A stretch of DNA of 64,000 bases from JAJPKK01 sp963824905. GTDB taxonomy: Bacteria; Pseudomonadota; Alphaproteobacteria; Rhizobiales; Xanthobacteraceae. Below are positions 63,752 to 64,000 of the stretch, in pieces. Position 1 is the first letter of the stretch. Every line of letters starts with the position of its first letter. Position numbers and translations under genes: made by a program. The stretch is taken from NCBI GenBank assembly GCA_963824905.1, contig CAWGRH010000014.1, positions 248,001-312,000 on the forward strand. Direction: 5' to 3'. The notes beneath the pieces were generated by a model, which was given only the letters and a program-made list of their open reading frames with translations, was not told the DNA's origin and did not search any database.

Positions 63752-64000
63752 GCATCGACGGCCGCTTCGGGTCAAACTCAGCCTTGCTGGTGACTTGGGT
63801 TTAGGGCGGCTTCAGCCCCAAGAGAAGACCTGCCGGGACCCAGCCGGAAGGTCGCACAAGGGCCAGAACCGGTTATCCCCGCGGCGGCGTGGCTTGTTGA
63901 CGCCAGCGGCAGTTTGGGCTGTGCTGTGCTGGCGGCTGTTTTCTTCGGCGATAGCGCGGCTCCACTCGGAGGGGCGTTTTCATGTTGATTGAGCAGGGGC
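63752..64000. other. Window end, no gene seen
   Basis: No supported gene. The opening bases (GGCATCGACGGCCGCTTCGG) resemble the flank that follows the 61983 relic, consistent with an array unit continuing past the window. Confidence 0.35.

Overview
The window is high-GC DNA from an alphaproteobacterium, most likely Hyphomicrobiales (rhizobial/Xanthobacteraceae-Nitrobacteraceae type). This rests on gene order: proA-nadD-rsfS-rlmH-envC-ctpA-rppH, atpHAGDC, priA next to xerC, and a zapE-mdh-sucCD-odhA-odhB-lpd TCA operon. It is also supported by Bug/TctC receptors, by substrate-binding proteins starting MRRREFIAG, and by the intergenic hairpin repeats. The lineage is inference; no rRNA, tRNA, transposase or CRISPR array was seen.

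Layout. 0-9.7 kb (mostly +): NAD/proline biosynthesis, ribosome maturation factors, an EnvC-like amidase activator coupled to a tandemly duplicated CtpA protease, a truncated YibQ-like anchor, RppH and a small membrane protein. 9.8-15 kb (-): F1 ATP synthase. 15.4-17.8 kb (-): an accessory trio of a DUF6282-type metal-dependent hydrolase and two exported VOC proteins. 17.9-23.9 kb: RecQ, PriA, XerC and a DUF4337-like membrane protein. 23.9-34.3 kb (-): the TCA operon, with 2-oxoglutarate dehydrogenase E1/E2/E3, succinyl-CoA synthetase, malate dehydrogenase and ZapE. 34.6-46 kb: acetyltransferase, RND efflux pair, ThpR, TesA-YbbA-YbbP, Bax inhibitor-1 protein.

46-58 kb is accessory catabolic DNA. 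It holds an amidohydrolase/small protein/Rieske operon facing a MarR regulator across a palindrome, an exported acetamidase, an exported beta-propeller, a tripartite tricarboxylate transporter (C-A-B order) with a bicupin, a secreted cupin and an orphan TctC receptor. 58.2-64 kb is a decaying array of substrate-binding-protein paralogs (three intact genes and four terminal relics) mixed with a secreted small protein, a GNAT and a Rap1a-like secreted protein.

Two points matter most to a user. First, eight genes, several of them core or essential (lpd, priA, sucD), carry single-base frame breaks at about 13 sites, and these read consistently as one-base insertions. This looks like residual sequencing error rather than biology, so these genes are annotated across the breaks. 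Second, the strongest biological curiosities are the ctpA tandem duplication, the substrate-binding-protein array, the exported VOC/DUF6282 cluster and the MarR-Rieske-amidohydrolase cassette. None of these is proven to be a new system.
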